This document shows, piece after piece, positions 1-10,778 of a DNA stretch of 64,000 nt. Where the stretch lies: assembly GCA_965644315.1 (NCBI GenBank), contig CBFFRQ010000069.1, positions 186,001-250,000 of the forward strand. Direction: 5' to 3'. This DNA is from Caecitellus pseudoparvulus. Lineage: Eukaryota > Bigyra: Bicosoecida. The notes under the pieces are model-generated. The model did not search any database and had not been told where the DNA came from. It saw nothing but the letters and a program-made list of their open reading frames with translations. The translations under genes were made by a program, and so were the position numbers. How positions within the stretch are numbered: the stretch's first letter is position 1; each line of letters starts with the position of its first letter.

Positions 1-2882
1 AGCCGTCGTTGATGCGTTGACGGCGCCATGGCTTGAGGCCCGGCTGTGCGGCGGCGACCATGGCCTCCTGGGACACCGCGTCAAAGGCCCGTGACCCATG
101 CAGCTGTCCCAATTGGTCAATTATGCTGAGCTCCGGGATTGACGGCGGCACCCCCAGCCTGCGGGCGTGTGCTGCGTGCATGATGGCGCCGGGAATGGTA
201 TCGGTGGAGCACCGTTGCAGGGCAGCCACGGGCCCCCGGGCTGGGGCTGCGTCAACAGGCGCGTGCGCTGTCTGGCGGTAGACATCCATACGAAGGCCAC
301 CGTCAAGCATGAGAGTGACCAGCTCCCCATGTGGCGCGCTCTGAACTTGTCCGTGGGATGGGTGTCGCCGGTCGTAGTGCAGCCCGGGCCTCACTTTGGA
401 CACCAGCTCCTCCACGGACACTGACGGGACAAATGGCTCCTGGGGGAGAGGGGTGCCTGTGCCGTTGTCTTCGCCTTCCGCATCGAGCAAGCTGTCAGCT
501 GCTGCCGTGGGGGGAGGCGGCCTGGAGTTCCGGTACACGTAAAACCGGCTCTGCACTGAGCCGCCCGACGTCAGCGTGTATGCGTCCAAGTGACCGTGCG
601 GGGCTGTCTCTTGCGCGCCATGTAGCCGCTGGGTGCTCATGGCTGCTGAGGGGGGGGCTTGCAAAGCCTGTGAACCGACACCCCGAGAGCGCTGAGCTGG
701 GCGCTGGCTAGCTTGACCAGTCGAGGTGTCCCGGAAGATGAAGAGGCGCACGGGTGAAGCGCTGCCTTTCAACGTCATGCTGTGCAGCTCGCCACCCACC
801 ACCTTTTCGGCACCTGTTGGTCCAGGCTGCGCCTGCAGTGCCTGCAGGCCAGCGGCGGCCCCCGCGTCCAGGGCAGTGGCGGACCAGGCTGCGGGGTCCC
901 CCTTGAACACCTCCACTCGGACAGGGCTGTCGGGTTCGCCCATCATGTGGGTATTCAGGGCGCCCCCTGCCACCTTGGACACGGCCCCATGGTCAGGGTG
1001 TGAGTCCAGAGTTGGCACTCCCTTCAGGAGTCTACGGGAGGATAAGGAGGGTGCCTCGTCCACTGACTTGCCCCTAAAGATGTGCATGCGAATGGGGGAT
1101 GCTGGTTCACCCACCACCTGGGTCTCCAGCTCACCCCCTGCAACAGGCTCTCGGACACCTGTCTCGGGGTGGTCCTCATGCACGCGAATGGGAGAGGGGG
1201 GCGCCTCGCAGGACCCTGTCACGCCGGCTTCTTCCGTGGCACCAGAGGACGGCAGGCCGAGGGGGTTCTCCACGGAGCGCAACGTTTGGGGGGCAGCGCG
1301 CTGGGCACTGCGCAAGCGCTCCAGTTGCTGCTTCAGTGCTGCCTTCTCGCTGGCGAGGGCTTCCGCATCATCTGCGTCGTTGGAGGTGCTCTCGAACTCC
1401 TCCACCACCACGGCCAGTACGAGGTTCATGGCGAAGAAGGCCCCCAGCAGCACAGCTGCGACAAAAAAGATCCAGACTGTCTTGCCGGCGGCGTCCTGGA
1501 CAGCGTACATGATCTCGGCCCACCCAGACATGTCCACCACCAAGTACATGGTGAGGAGAGCGTTCCCAAAGTTGTCGAAGTGCACGATACCATTGCCTAG
1601 GTTTTCCCCGACAGGTCTGCAAGAGGCGCCTGTGGGGCAAGTGCGGGCGTTGTCAGCGTCCACCGTGGAGCAGATGAACTCTCCATCTTCCAGCAGCTCG
1701 CCTGTCGCGTCGTCCACGCAGCGCTGGTGCAGCAGGCCATTGAACAGCTGCACCCCAGTGATGGCGAAGATGATGAAGAGAAAGAGGAGGATGAAGCCCA
1801 CCTGCAACAAGTCGGGCAGTGTGTTCAGGAGGGTGGTCACGATGACCTTCAAGCTCTTGAGCTTGTTTACAGCTCGCAGGGGGCGCAAGACACGGAGTGC
1901 GCGGATGGCTGAGGAACCGTTCCCGAACGAGGGGATGAACTCCAGGAAGCCCACGAGCACGATGAAGAAGTCAAGGACATTCCAGCCGTTGGTGAAGTAC
2001 GGAGCGCGCGGGTCCTCATCGCCTTCCTCCGTCTCAGCCAAGGCAGCCTCTGCCTGGCGCCACACAGCGTCTGGTCCTGCTTCTGCATCCACCTCAGCAG
2101 GGTTTTTGTGCACGCTGCCATCCAGCTCATCGTACCGCGAGCAGCAGCCCTGTGAGGATGGGGTGTGGCGGCGGGGTTCAAGGTGCACGCTTCGAAGGGA
2201 GGGTTGCAGGGCAGAGCAGGCTACACACCAGGGCTGTAATCTTCAACACTGCTTCAATGACAAAAATGGTCGTGAAGATGCCGTCGAATACCGCCAAGGC
2301 CTGAGCCTCAGGGGACGCTTGGTCCATCGTCGGGTTCGCCAGTGCCAGCGTCACAGCGTTGGCGGCAATGACCCCCATGATGAACCAATCGAACCATGGG
2401 TGCAACACCACCAATTCCCGTAACTTAACTCGCTGGGGGGTGAACCTCGAGCACCAAGGCGCGCAGCGGCGGTCGAGGGATGGGCATTCCACGATGGCGG
2501 CCGCACAGCGGCCAAGCACACCTTTTGGGGCTTGCTCCTCGCTGTCGCCGCTCGACCGCGCGAAACGGGCTTCGATTTCGCCTGCCAGGTGCATGCTGAA
2601 CACACCATCCGAAAACGATCCCTGGCTTTCCTGCCGGGTGGCCTCCTCTGAAACTTGGGCTGCGGACAAGGTGGGAGTGGGCGGCGGGCCTTCCCAGCCT
2701 CGCAGTGCCATCTCCTGCCTCAGCATGTCTTGCCTCATCTGCGACATGGTGTGCCGCCGCTGGGAGGAAGATGGCGCCGTCCTCTTAGAAGACTGGCCCC
2801 CTTCGTGCCCTGCTGGTGCTCGAACGGGCGTGGCATGGGCGGCGCTCCCAGCTTCGCCTGCACTTGGCACACCACCGTCCAT
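1..2882 (-). CDS. Voltage-gated cation channel, N-terminus and domain I (partial, runs off window)
   Basis: A pore-forming subunit of the four-domain Na+/Ca2+ channel type, inferred to sit in the plasma or ciliary membrane. I take the start at the ATG at 2882. Exons are 2882-2229 and 2149 to the left edge, with a 79-base intron. Exon 1 gives a Ser/Pro-rich N-terminus, S1 (near WFDWFIMGVIAANAVTLAL) and S2 (FTTIFVIEAVLKI). Exon 2 gives S3 (GWNVLDFFIVLVGFLEFI), an S4 sensor with arginines every third residue (IRALRVLRPLRAVNKLK), S5 (VGFILLFLFIIFAITGVQLF), a P-loop (YLVVDMSGWAEIMY) and S6 (AFFAMNLVLAVVVEEFE). A short coiled-coil follows S6, then more than 400 open residues with a repeated motif. 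Two oddities: about 55 extra residues lie between S2 and S3, and Ser occupies the usual Glu/Asp filter position. Domains II-IV would lie outside the window, so the four-domain count is inferred. Confidence 0.85.
274..1138 (-). repeat. Degenerate about 22-residue protein repeat in the channel linker
   Basis: Within the channel linker after domain I, a motif of the form GGELxTxxxGEPxSPxRxxxFR recurs. Clear copies read GGELETQVVGEPASPIRMHI (about 1073-1138), GGALNTHMMGEPDSPVRVEV (about 923-990) and GGELHSMTLKGSASPVRLFI (about 738-806). Each ends in FRG, FKG or FRD. Two weaker copies beginning HGHLDAYTL (about 530-604) and HGELVTLML (about 274-336) end in VYRN and VYRQ. A partial PPSPIRVHED precedes the first copy. 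The alternating polar and hydrophobic residues suggest a beta-hairpin. I do not recognise the unit as a known domain. Confidence 0.6.
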
Positions 2883-3116
2883 GGCCTCCGCTGCAGGAGG
2901 GCGCGTCTGGAACGCTGCAAAGGTGTAGGACAAGCTAGAGTCAAGAGTGCATTCCACCTGCAACCCAACAACAGTGGCACTCAAGGCCCTCACCGGTGGA
3001 ATTGTGGCGACCGAGGCGCATTGCCAGCTCCTGTGGCGCTTTGCGGTAATTGGCTGGATCTATCTCGCGCTCCGCAGTCCACAGGCTGGCATGCCCTGCG
3101 GGAGGGGGTTCAAAGA

Positions 3117-6100
3117 TCAACCCTTCCCGTCTGAGTCGCCTGGCTGAGGGTCGGCAGCTGCAGTGCTGATGTCTGGCAGCATTTTTGCAAGTGGACTGGC
3201 CGCGATAGACTGAGTTGGCAGGGACAAGTCACTGGCCGGAGACATGCTGGCTTTGAAGATGAAGGTTGCGCCTGGAGCAGGGAGGTACGTGCTCAGCACC
3301 GCCACATACCACCCTGGCAATGCACGTTGAAGAGTAGCTGCGTTGAAGCAGGTGCGATAAGGGCCGGTGCTGCTGACCAGGTCGAAGTCACGCTTCGTCT
3401 CTGGCGAGATGCGTTGTTCCGGGGCTACTCCCTGCGCTGTGCACTCTCTACAGCGATACAGATGAATGCCAGGGCTTGCAGTCTTCTGAGTTTGCAGCTG
3501 CAACTCCAGGGGGCTCGTGTAGGGGACGAACAGTGCCACCTGGGGATTGCCCCAGTACGCGGCACCGGTGGATGGGTTTCCACCCGCAGCTGAGCCCGCC
3601 CATACACCAGTAATGGATGGGAGGGGGCGGGTGGTCAGGTGCCTGGCAGGTCCCAATGACACCGGGTCAAATGACCACACACGCAGGGTGTAGTACACGT
3701 CGACCTTCCGCAAGTATTGGGACACGACCAACGTGAGGTCGTGCTCGCCCACTGGCAGGCGCAAGTGCAGCAAAACATGGGGATTAGGTGTGTACTTTGT
3801 CTTGCGCCAGGCTTCGCTGGCCCAGTGTACCCGGTGTCCTCCAAGGACGCTGTGCTGCGTCACCCACTCCACTTGACCGTCCCCCATCCCACTTGTGTGC
3901 GTTTCGACAGATTTTTGCCCCCCTGCCTTCGTGGGCTGCGTCTTGAACGCGTACAGGCTCAAGAATGGCACATCGCTTTCTTCGGGGGCCTCACCCCGTG
4001 CAGCGAGCCCGGCGCTTGCGTTCTCCTCCGCTGCATCACGGCGCTGCACGTGTCTGGTCAGCACTACCCACACTTCTGACATGTACTCTTTTGCTCCTGT
4101 CGTTGCACTGCGTGGGGCCACTGAGACCTTAAGCGCATACTGGGGGTTGCTGCCCATGGTGTAGAGGTCGTTCGCTGGGCCGGGTGCTGCTGCAGGCCAG
4201 GCTGTATGCTGCACGAAGCGGTGCCGAAAAAGGCCTGCGTTCCAATTCATGTACACACGGGAAAAGGCGTGGAGCAGGGCTGGGAAGTCGATGAAGAATA
4301 TGCCATCGTCGGACATGGCCGCTTTGCCAGGGTCATAGCCAACAGCTGCCTGCAGCTGGGGTGTCCAGTTGGCCGTGTCGCGGGGACTGAATCGGCCCTT
4401 CCACGCCGTGTTCGCCCATGGGTTCTTCACTTTCACAAGGCGCAGGTGCCCTCCCTGCACTACACTGGGCTTGGCCAAACTGGCTGGCAGCTCGAACACA
4501 TCCAAAATGGCGTACGCATGGGTGGGCACGAGCCCTTTCGTCTCTGCCTCCGCTTCCGACATGCTGCCTGTGCTGACAGTGGCGAGGACATCGCCATACC
4601 GGGACGCACTCAGCAGGCGAGCCCACAGGCGCTCCGGGTCGACTGGGTCCTCGCCGCCTGGCAACACGTTGCTATCAGGGATCCACCCTGTAAAGGTGTG
4701 CATGTCAATGGCCGAGTTTGAGCCTGGGAAGTCGTACCCGCCGCTGGCCAGCTTCATGTAGGCCTTCTCCAGGAGACAAGGCCAGAACTCAGTGCTGCGA
4801 GCTGAGAAGGCACAGAGGGGCCGGCAGGCAGCATCCACGGGCAGGCGGTCATCGATCTCCACGCGCCGCCGGCACCCGTTGAAATGCAGGCAGACAAGGT
4901 ACCTGCCATAGGGGCTGTACACTGGCTGCCCATTCGAGTCGTGGGGGTAAATGATGCCGCTTATGAGTCGACTGCCGTGGCGCTGTTCGTGTAGGGCTGC
5001 AATGGCCAGGCTGCTGACGACGCTGCAGTCCCCGATCGACGTCTGCGTCACAGCCTCGGGCTGTACCCCGCCAGGCCCGATGACGCAGGGGCGCTTCCCC
5101 TTGCCAGGCAGCGCGGCGGTGATTTCATGCAGTCGGGCCCAGCGGGAAAAGCGGCGGCGCTGGGAGGCGGAGAGCCGCAGGTCTCCGCACGGATCCTTGA
5201 ACATGCCGTCAATCTGGGGGGGGAAAGCTGGCACCCACCCCGGCGGGAACCGTGCGGCGTCCCCGGCATCCTGCACTGCATCCCAGGGAGGGAAGGTGAC
5301 CCCGTGCACAGTGCTGGTTGCGCGCAGCACTTCACGTTCGCGCTGCGACAGCGCCGCTCCACCCGAAGTGTGGATGCTGGCCTGGGCTGAAGGGGGTGGC
5401 GAGCCGGCCCCGGCTTGTGCGCTTGGAGGCAAAGAAGGCACGGCTGAGGTGGAAGGGATGCTTGGCATGCTTGCCAACGTAGAATTTGGGGACAGGGCCC
5501 CGCCACATGCTCCGGGCACGTCTGGAAGGGAGGGCAGAGTTGGCAAGGCGGGCAAGGCAGCTGGGTCAGCCACGGGCACCACGCTGGCCGCTGCAGCCGC
5601 CTCTGCAGCGGCCAGCGCCCGCTCTGCAAGGGCTTCAATGTCACTCCATGTGTGCTCTGAGAACACTGCCCTCAGCCCAGTGCCATATTGGCGCAGGATT
5701 GCTCCAAACGCTTCGGCAGCTGTACGAGTCTTTTCCGCGTCGCTGCCGCAGTTCTGCAGCAGCCCGCGTGCTCGAGATAGATCAGCCTGTGCTTGCTGGC
5801 GTGTCGAATGTGGTATGGTTGGAGCTGGCTGTGGTATGGGCTGCCCGGGCACGGTCTCTCCCAGCAGTGCCCCCAAGTCCCACGACCCCTCTAGCTCCGC
5901 TTCTGCTTCGCTCAGAGTGTACCCCAGAGCTGGAGCTGAGGGGAAATCTGCCCCAGAAGCTGCCGCCTGAACAGGGATTGAAGCTCCAGCTGTGTGGCCT
6001 GGATGTGCCTGGGCCTGCGTCAAGGGCTGCTCTGCTGGCACCAGAACCCAGCCCTCAGAGTCGGCGCAGGGGTCCTCGCTCTCCTGCGCCAGCCCATGTG

Positions 6101-6428
6101 GCACTGAGGTGCCGGAGGCCGCTGCCGACTGACGCAGGCTCTCCTCCAAGGATTTTACATGCCTCAAAACCTCCTCACATATGGTAAGGTAGTGGCGCTT
6201 CCTGCAGCAACGCAGCCGCCGGCAGCTTAAGGTGAGTGCTGGCGTGAGGGAAACTTTCAGGAAACGCAGGCCTCACCTGGCTTGGTCAGCATCCTGCTCC
6301 AGGGCGTCGTACAAGTGAACAATGCCTCTCTTGTAGTGATTCAATGCATCGGAGAGCTTCCCATCCCGATTCGCCTCATCCGCTAATTGAAAACAGCGGC
6401 TGCCGTCCCCGTACCTGGCCTCGCACAT
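3117..6428 (-). CDS. CAPN7: Calpain-7 (PalB/Rim13-type) cysteine protease
   Basis: A calpain-family cysteine protease of the calpain-7 branch, which works with ESCRT-III in endosomal and pH-signalling pathways. Exons are 6428-6277 and 6201-3117 with a 75-base intron, giving about 1,078 residues. The splice joins the two halves of an N-terminal MIT helix bundle (ADEANRDGKLSDALNHYKRG, then EEVLRHVKSLEESL). A long Ala/Pro/Ser-rich linker follows, then the protease core. The triad is visible: Cys in QTSIGDCSVVSSLA, His in GLVPTHAYAILD and Asn in VKNPWANTAWKG. The family-typical string EKAYMKLASGGYDFPGSNS is present. Two C-terminal beta-sandwich calpain domains follow (TLVVSQYLRKVDVYYTLRVW). Animal calpain-7 has two MIT domains; I see only one. 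The first codons before the MIT helix are the least certain part. Confidence 0.9.
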
Positions 6429-6736
6429 GCTGCCGCAACAAGTGCGAGTGGTGCGCGGGCCGACGCGGCGATGCCCGAGTCCGTACGACTGCAAGCTATG
6501 GTGCTCAAGGGTGCATGTGGTGGAAAGCATGTGAGCGGAGTGGAATTGTTCACCAAATCTTGCTGCTCCTGCGGGAAGTCTGGCCGGGAGACTGCGCTCA
6601 CCCGCATTGCGCACACCCCGCGACACAAACACCAAGCATGCCCGAAGTGCGTGGACAACGAGCTAACGAATGCTGCATTTCTCCTTAGGTGGAGTGCGTG
6701 GTGCTCGCACTCCCAGAGCATGCCCCCTGACACTGC
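6429..6736. other. Intergenic gap between calpain-7 and V-ATPase D
   Basis: This 308-base stretch separates two genes on the minus strand, so it holds the V-ATPase D 3' end and the calpain-7 promoter or 5' leader. I see no further coding exon, RNA gene or recognisable regulatory motif. An upstream non-coding or mini first exon of calpain-7 cannot be excluded. Confidence 0.5.
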
Positions 6737-7831
6737 TCAGCCAAAGAGGTTGGCCTCCTCATCCTCACTCTCATCGTCCGCAGCAGAGAAGCCAGCAAAC
6801 TCTGCAGGAATGTCGGCATCCACGACAACAGCAGCACCCCCTGCTGCAGTGGCTGCCTCGCCAGGGGCGTCTGCCCCATGGAAGGCTTGGCGTGTGGCTG
6901 CTTCCTCTGCGAGCTTCCTGCGTTTCACCTCCAGCACCTTCTTGATTCTGTAGATGTCCTCGCGCTCCATTTCATCCAACTCCGACTTGACATACTTGAT
7001 TGTCGCCGAGAAGCGTGGGATGAGCACCTGCGCAGCGAGTCGCCCGTGCAAGACAGTGGCAGGTGAGCCTGGAAGGCAGCGTTCGCGGAAGGAGGCCTCA
7101 CGTTCTCGAGCGCGTTCACACGGCGGGAGGTCAACTTGATTGCCTTGTCAAGTGCTTGGAACTGCGTCTGAAGGCCTGCCAGGCGCACAAGCAGGGTCAG
7201 CAAGCTGCTCCACTGGCGCTGAGCGCGGGCAATGTCCCGGCCACCCCCTGCCAGCCCAAGATCAGCACGGGCCTCCAGCTCCCCACGAATGACTCGAAAC
7301 CGGGGCAGTGCCACACCAGCCACATTATCGTGCTTGACAGCGACTTGGACGGCCGGGGTGGTGTACGTGCCGTTCACGAGTTTCCGCCTGCGCAGCCGGG
7401 AGGAGTGGCTGTGCCAGCCGGCGGCCAGCACGCAGGAGGCTGCAGCCGCACACTCACTTGAACTCCCCTGCACTCCACACCGCGTCGTCAATAGCAAAGT
7501 AGCTGTTCCCACTTGCGCCCTGCAGGGCTTGCTTCGTCTGCGCATCCAGAGCCAGCGCGTGAGAATCATCCCTTGGCGCCTCTTGCAGCCTCGTTCACTC
7601 TCACCTTGAAGATGGCAGCCGCCATTGACCTGTGCTCTTTCCTGAGAGCATCCCGCTTCTTCTTCAGCAAGTCGTAACCTGCCGGGAAGGCAGACAAGTC
7701 CCATGACCTCAGCGGGTTTCACCGGCGTTTCGCGGATGCTCACCAGTCTTGGCTCCTGCGAGCTTGGTCTGGTACAGCTGCTCTGTCTGGCGCGTGGGGA
7801 AGACATTGTCGCGTTTTTCATGGCCTGACAT
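6737..7831 (-). CDS. ATP6V1D: V-type H+-ATPase V1 subunit D (central stalk)
   Basis: Subunit D forms the rotating central shaft of the V1 sector that couples ATP hydrolysis to proton pumping on endomembranes. There are five exons: 7831-7744, 7678-7605, 7537-7458, 7387-7102 and 7027-6737, with introns of 65-74 bases; the product is 272 residues. Each splice restores family-typical sequence: NVFPTRQTEQLYQTKLAGAK running into TGYDLLKKKRDALRKEH; VKHDNVAGVALPRFRV, the hallmark of subunit D; and LTSRRVNALENVLIPRFSAT, followed by SELDEMEREDIYRIKKVLE. These coiled-coil halves at the two ends match the known antiparallel shaft. The C-terminal tail is acidic (DDESEDEEANLF). This is one of the few genes here whose introns are spread along its whole length. 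The start is the first in-frame ATG before the conserved N-terminal block. Confidence 0.95.
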
Positions 7832-8363
7832 CGCGCACAAGCTTTGCTGGCCTCCGGAGCCGAGCGCGGAGGTCTCGTCGACGTGTGCAAGGCTTTGGCA
7901 AGGGGGCTGCTGCAGTGCCCTGACCGCGCCGAGTGCCGCGGGGCGTGTGAGCCTTGGCCCACAGGGGTGCCTGGATGAATTGCACAAGCTCCCCAGTTTC
8001 CAGATCAGTCACAGCGTGCAAGGCCAGCCGTGCGAAGTGTGGTTGGCGCACTGGCAATGCGGATCATTGGACGCGAGGGGGGGGCCTTCCAACTGCGAGG
8101 ATTGAGTCGAGCAGACCGACAAATTATTTTCCCCCGCCTGCTGAACCTGCTCAGCAGCCTGCAAGCTCGGTCGCTCCCCGCTGCAGCGATCTTTCGCGCC
8201 TTGCGGAACTGTTGGTACGTTCCCCCGCTGTTGCAGCCTTGAACTGGGCTGTGTCCGCAGCTTCGCCCCCCACGCGCGACTCAGACGCAGTGGGCCCCCT
8301 GCTGCGCAATGGTACCAACCTCCTCCCCTGCGCTCGTACAGGTTCTCGTCCTCTCACTTCGCC
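7832..8363. other. Divergent intergenic region (V-ATPase D / membrane protein A)
   Basis: These 532 bases lie between two diverging start codons and so must hold both promoters and 5' leaders. I found no further exon, RNA gene or clear transcription-factor motif. The half next to 8364 is pyrimidine- and GC-rich without an obvious TATA element. Confidence 0.5.
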
Positions 8364-10361
8364 ATGGCTGACAAGGACGACGTAGAAACGATCAACCCCA
8401 CGGTGGAGTCTGAGGAGGGCGCTACAGCGCCTGAGACCCCCAGTGACGAGAAGCCCGAAGAGGAGAAGAAGGATGGCATCGTACAGAAGGTCAAGGACTT
8501 CCTGGATTCCAAGATCGGTGCGTGGCCTTGGCCAGAGCGCACCGGAATCGCGCGCTTCAAGTGCACTGCACATCCGCGCGCGCCGGCACAGGTGTGACCA
8601 TTGTGGGGGTGGTGGGCATGATCATGGCCATTGTTTCCATCGTTGTACGTGAGGCAAGCAGTTCCCAGGTTTTTTTCCGCGCGCACACTGCCCACGCGCC
8701 TCCCCCGCACAGGGTGTGACAACGGCCTACAACCTCTTGAAGGCTGTGAGTGCTTGCCCACCCCTCAACGAAGCGAGGCTGCATGCCAGCACCCACACGC
8801 CCCGCTGTCGCTGCAGAGAGTGGGAGATGTCTCCTCTGTCGCTGACAACTGGAACACGAAGCCTGTCATCGACCTGCAAGTTCGCTCCATCAGCCAGGGC
8901 TGCCCCTCCGGCGCCAACTGGGAGGAGTACACCATCACGCAGTGGGCTGGCGCTTCGAGCATGGGCTGGTGAGCAGCGCTGCCCGTGTTGTGCGCCCGTC
9001 TCCCCCTTCACATGCGCCCTTCTTTGCTTCTTTCCAGCGCATGCCCTAGTGGGGTCTCACAGGACTCCTCCTCGTCCTCCTGCAACACCAACCAGACCCG
9101 CGCTGGCTGTGTGGATGACGAAGGCTTCACGTCTCTGAAGTACAACACGTTCTTGCCTGGCGGCTACATTGCTTGTGCTCTGCGCGGTGGCAACGCCGCC
9201 AAGGGCCGCCCCATTCCCACGTCTGAAGACTCTTGCCCCTCCGGCACTGTGCTGTGTGGTGGCACCGCCGGTGCGACGTGGGATGCCAACCGTGCCACGT
9301 GCCAGCCATCCTCATCCGACTGCCCCGTCATGTTCCTCGACTACATCGACACCCCATCCTCTGCACCTGCTGGTGTGACACTGCGAACTGTGCCTGGCAC
9401 AGGCAAGTCGTTCGCTCTGTACAAGACCCTGCCCAGTAGCGTGCCTGCCAACTTCTCATCTGTAGGGGTGGGCCCACTCGTAAACCTCCCCATTGCTAAG
9501 GACGGCAAGGTGTGCCTCGCTTCCAGCAAGCCCATCGTGTCAGAGGAAGGCAGGAACCTGCAGAATGCCTACACGTCCTGCAGTGGAGGCGGTGACCCTC
9601 GGTACAAGCAAGTCCTGCAGCGCCCCATCTTCGACTTGTTCAACCACACGGTGCAGACCTCTTCCAGCTCCGTCTGTGTGAGCAACCCAAACCAACGAGT
9701 GAGCTTCAGTGGAGGCCGCTCATGCGGCACAGGCGACAGCCTTTGCCAGCGAATCATCTCAAACTCTCAGTGCGAGAAACTGGAGGAGTACGTCCAGAAC
9801 TCCAGGACGCAGGGGTCATGGGACGTCATGTACCGCAGCGAGGTGTACTGGTCCAGCGACTGCCCCGTGCCCCGTAAGGATGTGGAGAAGAACGTCAGCC
9901 CCATCAACGATGCGCTGGACCTGCAGTATGCTCTCATGGTTGTGAACATTTTGTTCAACGTCCTCTCGGGTTTCCTGATCCCCATCCTGCTCATCTACAA
10001 CGCGTGGGCGGGGGATGTGCCGTGTGTGCCGTACGAGGGCCAGGCTGAGAAGAACTTGATCAAGTTCATCAAGGTGTGGTTCTCAGCTGGCTCCAAGATC
10101 GGCAAGCTCATTCCTATGGTCATCGTGCTGGTCCTCATCCGTGGCATGCTGGGCTTCCTGGAGCGCCTGGACAAGGTCAGCTCGGAGCAGTGCTCCGATC
10201 CCACCACCACACGATCCTTCGAGGGAATCTCCACCACTCTGCAGGATGCGTACAACAGCAACACTCGGACCGCTCTGCCCATGGATGTCATCGGTCTCCT
10301 CATGGCTCTCTTCAACATTTACCGTGAACTGACCGATGGGGTCGCGTTGAAGGACAAGTGA
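8364..10361 (+). CDS. Cysteine-rich multi-pass membrane protein A (tandem paralogue 1, family not recognised)
   Basis: I do not recognise this family. Five exons (8364-8517, 8592-8644, 8713-8745, 8817-8968, 9038-10361; introns 68-74 bases) give about 571 residues. Predicted layout: an acidic cytosolic N-terminus (about residues 1-50, with EKPEEEKKDGIVQKVKDFLD); a first membrane helix (GVTIVGVVGMIMAIVSIVGV); an extracytoplasmic domain of about 330 residues rich in Cys (for example CACPSG, NTNQTRAGC, CPSGTVLCGGTAGATWDANR) with several NxS/T sites; a long membrane helix (ALMVVNILFNVLSGFLIPIL); a basic re-entrant-looking stretch ending in KFIKVWFSAGSKIGK; a helix at LIPMVIVLVLIRGMLGF; and a last hydrophobic helix near the C-terminus. 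It lies head-to-tail with its paralogue at 10779. No enzymatic motif is visible. A receptor-like, channel-accessory or adhesion role is possible but undemonstrated. Confidence 0.8.
9969..10079 (+). repeat. 111-base block identical to the paralogue (copy 1)
   Basis: This block inside gene A, from GGTTTCCTGATCCCCATCC to CATCAAGGTGTGG, reads base for base the same as 12328-12438 in gene B, including third codon positions. Flanking coding sequence differs at many synonymous sites. It encodes the end of the long membrane helix and the basic stretch after it. Confidence 0.9.
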
Positions 10362-10778
10362 TTGTCGTGGATGTGTCCTATTCGTGCGTGCCGTCACGTG
10401 GAGCTGCCCTGCAATGCACCCGCAGTATCATCTGCACGCTAGCTGTCTCCATTTGAAAAGTGTCAGCAGTGCTGGGAGTGGGTTATGGTCAACCCTCTTC
10501 GCTTGCAGGTGAGCTTGTCCCAGGCACATGCTCAGCTGTGCCTTTTGAGCGAGAGTGCGCTAAGACGAAGCCATTGGGGGCACATTCCACAATCAACTCC
10601 TCTGAGCTACTTTCAGCTGTGTTTCTCGCAGGCCAGCGACTTCCTGGTCCGCTGAGACCACCACTCGCACAGCACCTCACCACGCGGACGCACACATCAA
10701 GCTGCACGAGGTGTGGCAGAGCAACGGCTGCCGCGCAACAGGCGGCAGAGGGATTACTAATCTGGCTTATGAAGTTAA
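10362..10778. other. Intergenic spacer between the tandem paralogues
   Basis: This 417-base spacer should carry the 3' end of gene A and the promoter of gene B. I see no exon, RNA gene or clear motif in it, and no obvious similarity to the leader of gene A, so the duplication probably did not keep the original promoter intact. Confidence 0.45.

Noticed and set aside
726-2423. Long plus-strand open frame (about 565 codons)
   Set aside because: It lies antisense to the channel exon. The minus frame shows S3-S6, a voltage sensor and a P-loop, while the plus frame has low-complexity Ser/Arg composition and no family match.
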